DNA of 34,762 bases. It comes from Pseudomonadota bacterium. Its GTDB lineage: Bacteria > Pseudomonadota > Gammaproteobacteria > UBA9214. The translations under genes and the position numbers were made by a program. The notes beneath the pieces are model-generated. The model saw only the letters and a program-made list of their open reading frames with translations, ran no database searches and was not told the origin of the DNA. The stretch is from positions 1-34,762 of the forward strand of contig JARFQV010000122.1 of NCBI GenBank assembly GCA_029287615.1, read 5' to 3'. Of the stretch, positions 31,160-34,762 are shown in pieces. Within the stretch, counting starts at the first letter, position 1. Each line of letters opens with the position of its first letter.

Positions 31160-32110
31160 ATGTTAAACAGGCAATGGCGTGATATTCTGCCAGGAGTACT
31201 GTTCTTGCTCCTGTGCAATTCGCCTGTGCTCCCGGCGCAGTACCCGGTCGCGGATATGCACCTGCATTACAAATGGAGCCAGCGGGAAATCACCAGTCCC
31301 ACGCGAGCCGTCAAGGCGCTTGCCGAGCAGGATGTGGTCATGGGTGTGGTGATCGGAACCCCTGCCGAACTCGCGCTTGCCTTGCGGGAACTGGCGCCGG
31401 AGAAGATTGTGCCAATCTTCAGCCCCTACCGGATCGGGGGCGACTGGTATCGCTGGGCATATGATGACAGTGTCATCAGGCGCGCGCGGGTGGCCCTGGC
31501 ATCGGGTGACTATCTGGGTATCGGCGAATTGCACCTGATTGGCGGGTTTTCGCCGGGCATCGACAAGGCGGTAGTTCTGCAGGGACTGATGGGGCTTGCG
31601 GCCGAGTATGATGTCCCGATCCTGATTCACACGGAATACTCCCGTCCGGAACCGATGCTGGAACTCTGCCAGCGCTATCCGCAGACCCGTATCCTTTGGG
31701 CGCACGCCGGCGCCATCCTGCCACCGGATCAGGTGGCCCGGGTGCTGGATACCTGTCGCAACGTTCATGCAGGACTGGCTGCCCGTGATCCCTGGCGGTT
31801 CGTGAACAATCCCATTACCGATGATGATGGCTGGTTATTGCCCGGCTGGCGTGCCCTGATGCTCGAGTATGCCGACCGCCTGATGCTCGGTTCCGATCCC
31901 GTATGGCCAGTGGATCAACTCGACCGGTGGGATGAGCCTGATACCGGCTGGCAGGAACTGGGGCGCTTCTGGGCCTATCACCGGCGATGGCTGGAGCAGT
32001 TGCCCGACCCGGTCGCAAGAAAGATCGCCTGCCGGAACGCGGTCGACTTTTTCCGGCGCAGTCAACACGTGAACTGTAACGGGGCGGTCGGTGTCAATAC
32101 GTCCAGGTGA
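31160..32110 (+). CDS. Exported amidohydrolase-2 family metal-dependent hydrolase
   Basis: 316 residues. ATG 31160 gives a signal peptide (LNRQWRDILPGVLFLLLCNS and on to PVLPA). The TIM-barrel metal sites are in order: DMHLHYKW (HxH on strand 1), GELHLIGG, PILIHTEYSRP, TRILWAHAG and a late LMLGSDPVWP with the strand-8 Asp. This set is typical of amidohydrolase-related proteins, which hydrolyse or decarboxylate small substrates; the exact reaction is unknown. No clear ribosome-binding site is present. The frame is open upstream to 30839, across the divergent gene, but without a signal there. The gene shares a 76-bp divergent region with the AOC-like gene. Confidence 0.85.
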   Translation: MLNRQWRDILPGVLFLLLCNSPVLPAQYPVADMHLHYKWSQREITSPTRAVKALAEQDVVMGVVIGTPAELALALRELAPEKIVPIFSPYRIGGDWYRWAYDDSVIRRARVALASGDYLGIGELHLIGGFSPGIDKAVVLQGLMGLAAEYDVPILIHTEYSRPEPMLELCQRYPQTRILWAHAGAILPPDQVARVLDTCRNVHAGLAARDPWRFVNNPITDDDGWLLPGWRALMLEYADRLMLGSDPVWPVDQLDRWDEPDTGWQELGRFWAYHRRWLEQLPDPVARKIACRNAVDFFRRSQHVNCNGAVGVNTSR

Positions 32111-32183
32111 ATTGTGTACACTGTCTCCAGCAGGAATAAACATCGACCGCAACGGGAATGAAACCGGATCAGCAGGAGATTCC

Positions 32184-32807
32184 ATGCCGGACTATGCATC
32201 CTTTACTACACTTTCGCCCACTACGCTAGCCGATGTTCTGGGCCGGGATCGTGTAATGGATATCGGTATACGGCCAATGTGGCAGCCGATGCCCCGGATT
32301 GCCGGACCCGCCTATCCCGTGCGCTGCGCCCCGGGTGATAACCTGATGTTGCATGCCGCTATCTACCGTGCCCCGTCCGGTGCCGTGATTGTCGTGGAGG
32401 CAGGTGATAATGACTATGCCGTATCGGGTGGCAACGTCTGCGCGGTTGCGCAAAGGCGGGGTATTGCGGGATTTGTGGTCGATGGTGTGATACGTGATCT
32501 CGCCGAGGTGCGTGAGATGCGCTTCCCGGTTGCCGCGCGGGGAGTGATTCCCATTCCCGGTGGCAAGCAGGCGATCGGGGTGCAGAATGGCAGGGTGCGT
32601 TGCGGTGGCGTGGACGTGGCGCCGGGGGATTGCGTGGTCGCGGACGAGGAGGGTGTGGTGGTCGTGCCGGTTTCCAGGCTGGACGAGGTTCTCGATGCGT
32701 CCCGGGCGCGTGTCGACAGGGAGGCGGCACAGAGCCTCGATGAATGGGAGGTCGAACACAGGGCGCGCATCGAGTCGATCCTGAGGCAGCGGGGGTTTAC
32801 GGACTAA
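32184..32807 (+). CDS. RraA-family (HMG/CHA aldolase-like) protein
   Basis: 207 residues from ATG 32184, with AGGAG five bases upstream. The RraA fold is marked by VIVVEAGDNDYAVSGGNVCA, then AQRRGIAGFVVDGVIRDLAE and FPVAARGVIPIPGG. The G-x(3)-DG-x-x-RD segment carries the Arg-Asp pair that binds metal and substrate in 4-hydroxy-4-methyl-2-oxoglutarate aldolases. Since the pair is intact, an aldolase or oxaloacetate decarboxylase activity is more likely than the RNase E-inhibitor role of E. coli RraA. ADEEGVVVVPVSRL near the C-terminus is also typical. It follows the amidohydrolase by 73 bp on the same strand. Confidence 0.88.
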   Translation: MPDYASFTTLSPTTLADVLGRDRVMDIGIRPMWQPMPRIAGPAYPVRCAPGDNLMLHAAIYRAPSGAVIVVEAGDNDYAVSGGNVCAVAQRRGIAGFVVDGVIRDLAEVREMRFPVAARGVIPIPGGKQAIGVQNGRVRCGGVDVAPGDCVVADEEGVVVVPVSRLDEVLDASRARVDREAAQSLDEWEVEHRARIESILRQRGFTD

Positions 32808-32884
32808 GGTTGTGTGAATGCGGTGGGAGCGTATCGTTCACAGGGCCTGGATTATGATTTGAACATGCAACAAGGAGATCGATG

Positions 32885-33286
32885 ATGGATATGTTCCGGA
32901 ATGATGCGGTAGGCAAATTGATACTGCGCCTGACCCTTGGCGCCCTGATGCTGTTTCATGGAGTTCAGAAGATACTGCACCCGGGCTCGCTCGATTTTAT
33001 CGGGGGTATGCTGTCCAGCTCGGGCCTGCCCCAGTTTCTGTCCTATGGCGTCTATGTCGGTGAGGTAGTTGCACCCCTGATGATTATCCTCGGAGTCCAT
33101 TCCCGTATTGGCGGGTTGCTGATCGTGCTGAACATGATTTTCGCAATTTTTCTTGCACACGGCGGTGACCTGTTCAGCCTGACCGAACACGGCGGCTGGC
33201 GGCTGGAATTGCAGGGCTTTTATCTTTTCACTGCAGTAGCGATTGTGTTTCTGGGTAGTGGCAGGATCGCGGTCAAGCCGGATTGA
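32885..33286 (+). CDS. DoxX family membrane protein
   Basis: 133 residues from the second of two adjacent ATGs, because AAGGAG is 7 bases before 32885 but only 4 before 32882. Four hydrophobic segments are seen (about 12-28, 50-70, 75-95 and 108-124). LILRLTLGALMLFHGVQKIL is the first helix with the 'GxxxxxHGxxK' motif of DoxX, and the second has YGVYVGEVVAPLMIILGV. Members are inner-membrane proteins; some join thiosulfate:quinone oxidoreductase, others act in redox stress. No DoxA is nearby, so the role is open. It converges with tas with a 6-bp gap. Confidence 0.87.
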   Translation: MDMFRNDAVGKLILRLTLGALMLFHGVQKILHPGSLDFIGGMLSSSGLPQFLSYGVYVGEVVAPLMIILGVHSRIGGLLIVLNMIFAIFLAHGGDLFSLTEHGGWRLELQGFYLFTAVAIVFLGSGRIAVKPD

Positions 33287-33292
33287 CAGGCC

Positions 33293-34336
33293 CTAGGGAC
33301 TCGGGTTCGGGTGCGCCTCGTGAATCGCCTGGATTCCGGCAAGGATTTCACCCGACAGGCGGACATCGGCGCTTGCGATATTGGTTGCCAGCTGATCCAT
33401 GGTGGTTGCCCCGATAATAGAGCTGGTGAGGAACGGGCGACTGTTGACGTAGGCCAGTGCCATTTGAGCCGGGTCGAGGTCATGTCTCCTTGCCAGGGCG
33501 GCGTATTCTGCTGTGGCCTTTTCTGCGACGGGGCTGCTGTAACGGGTATAATCCGGAAACAGCGTCAGCCTGGCCCCCATGGGCCTTGCTCCGCCGAGGT
33601 ATTTACCCGAGAGGACGCCGAAGCCCAGCGGTGAGTAGGCGAGCAGGCCGCAGTGTTCCCGCCACGATATCTCCGCTCCTCCGACCTCATAACTCCGGTT
33701 CAGCAGATTGTAGGGATTCTGTACCGTGACGATGCGCGGCAGGTTCAGGCGCACGGCCAACTCCAGAAAACGCATGATCCCCCAGGGGGTTTCATTGGAC
33801 AGGCCGATGTGACGGATCTTTCCGCTCGTTACCAGGGAGTCGAGTGCCTCGAGCGTTTCGGCGATCGGGGTGAATTCATCCTCCTCCGCCGGTGTGAACC
33901 CGAGTTGACCGAAGTAGTTCGTGTTGCGTTCCGGCCAGTGCAACTGGTAGAGGTCGATGTAGTCGGTTTGCAGACGCCTCAGGCTTCCATTTATGGCCTC
34001 TTCCAGATGCGCCCGGTTAAAGCGCGTCCTGCCCTTGCGAATATGATCCATCCAGCCCTCAGCCGGCCCCGCAATCTTGCTGGCGAGGATGATCCTGTCG
34101 CGGTTCGAGCGGCTTTTCAGCCAGCTGCCGATAATGGTCTCGGTGCTTCCCTGGGTATCCGCGCTGGGAGGGATCGAGTACATCTCTGCGGTATCCAGAA
34201 AATTAACCCCGTGGGCGAGGGCGTAATCCATTTGCTCGAATGCCTCCAGCTGACGGTTCTGCTGGCCCCAGGTCATGCTGCCGAGACAGATGACGCTGAC
34301 GTCGATATCAGTGTTGCCGAGTTTTCGATATTCCAT
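33293..34336 (-). CDS. tas: NADP(H)-dependent aldo/keto reductase, Tas-like
   Basis: 347 residues, as in E. coli Tas. The TIM-barrel AKR pattern is complete: VICLGSMTWGQQN, NFLDTAEMYSIPPSADTQGS with the catalytic Asp and Tyr, IILASKIAGPAEGW with the Lys, DLYQLHWPERNTNYFGQLGF with the His, and HIGLSNETPWGIMRF. NPYNLLNRSYEVGGAEIS and SSIIGATTMDQLATNI match Tas specifically. Tas reduces aldehydes or ketones; its natural substrate is not settled. An aggga stretch lies near the start. The gene is alone on the minus strand. Confidence 0.93.
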   Translation of the reverse strand: MEYRKLGNTDIDVSVICLGSMTWGQQNRQLEAFEQMDYALAHGVNFLDTAEMYSIPPSADTQGSTETIIGSWLKSRSNRDRIILASKIAGPAEGWMDHIRKGRTRFNRAHLEEAINGSLRRLQTDYIDLYQLHWPERNTNYFGQLGFTPAEEDEFTPIAETLEALDSLVTSGKIRHIGLSNETPWGIMRFLELAVRLNLPRIVTVQNPYNLLNRSYEVGGAEISWREHCGLLAYSPLGFGVLSGKYLGGARPMGARLTLFPDYTRYSSPVAEKATAEYAALARRHDLDPAQMALAYVNSRPFLTSSIIGATTMDQLATNIASADVRLSGEILAGIQAIHEAHPNPSP

Positions 34337-34762
34337 GTGTGCGAATCCCTGTTCAGCCCCTGATTCCCGTGGCGGTGGTGAGTACTCCCTGCCTGGTGCA
34401 GGTGGGTTATTTTACAGGGTATTGTGGTGGCATGGGACGGCGTCCAGTCGCATGATGCTGCGCCTGCACAGGGATCCCGGCCAGATGTGCTGGCTGGTTG
34501 TATTTCCGGGTATTTCTCCATGGGAGGGGGCGGGATACATCGTGATTCGGGTATTGATGTAGAGTATTGAAACAAAAAATCAATAATATATGAATATATC
34601 CTGATTTTTGATAAATTCATAAAGATAGTAAATTGATCAATCTCTGGCCGTGGAGCGTTTTGATCGCGACCGGCACAAAACCCCGAAATTTACCGAGACC
34701 CTTTACTTCGTGCCGGCATCCGGAGATAACCGGATTACCCGCAACCATGCCTATACCTGCGA
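34337..34762. other. Terminal non-coding region; possible start of a partial gene
   Basis: About 300 bp after the tas start hold no gene I can support and include an AT-rich stretch (34560-34635). From GTG 34650 to the window end a frame is open on the plus strand and begins VERFDRDRHKTPKFTETLYF. It has no visible ribosome-binding site and no recognised motif, so it may be a gene cut by the window edge or chance. Confidence 0.25.

Overview
The window looks like a chromosomal segment of a moderately GC-rich gammaproteobacterium. The main evidence is a YbiT-type ABC-F protein and a Tas-type aldo/keto reductase that both resemble their E. coli relatives closely, a DsbB, and small DUF2956 and DUF5062 proteins. 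A short protein resembling sulfur oxygenase reductase and a rhodanese domain would fit a sulfur-oxidising lineage, but that is inference. I see no rRNA, tRNA, CRISPR array, prophage or intact insertion sequence.

Layout. 1-4 kb: the 3' end of a rhodanese-domain gene, then a small RNA-end-recognition (MJ1316/DUF504) gene running toward it. A 169-bp element with perfect 20-bp inverted ends sits between them and covers both stop codons. YjbQ, a GIY-YIG-like protein, a small acidic protein and a secreted all-helical protein follow. 4-14.3 kb: a giant tandem UvrA (1858 aa, four ATPase cassettes), pdxH, and a compact operon for a molybdenum hydroxylase (2Fe-2S subunit, Tat-exported molybdopterin subunit, XdhC maturation factor).

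14.3-25 kb: a patchwork of mostly unrelated single genes (SnoaL-like, methyltransferase, secreted protein, DsbB, tandem SagB-type oxidoreductase, DEDDh exonuclease, SOR-like protein, glycosyltransferase, NYN nuclease, spermidine-synthase-like protein, YbiT). Its first 5.6 kb and its last intergenic gap carry copies of a short repeat (AAAAGGGGACAGATTTATT) in both orientations. A related hairpin-rich repeat lies in frame inside a linker of the giant UvrA.

25-34.7 kb: DUF2956, DUF429, DUF5062, a concentrative nucleoside transporter, a 56-aa membrane microprotein with an exceptionally good ribosome-binding site behind a UUCG hairpin, and a secreted dienelactone-hydrolase-like protein with a non-standard catalytic triad. 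A decayed metallo-beta-lactamase gene, two exported proteins, an exported amidohydrolase, an RraA-type aldolase, DoxX and Tas follow.

The best candidates for something undescribed are the single-domain SOR-like protein at 19.4 kb, the dispersed repeat family bracketing genes, the microprotein at 28.1 kb, and a pair of helically phased operator-like sites at 30.4 kb. Every functional call here rests on remembered family motifs; no database search was possible.
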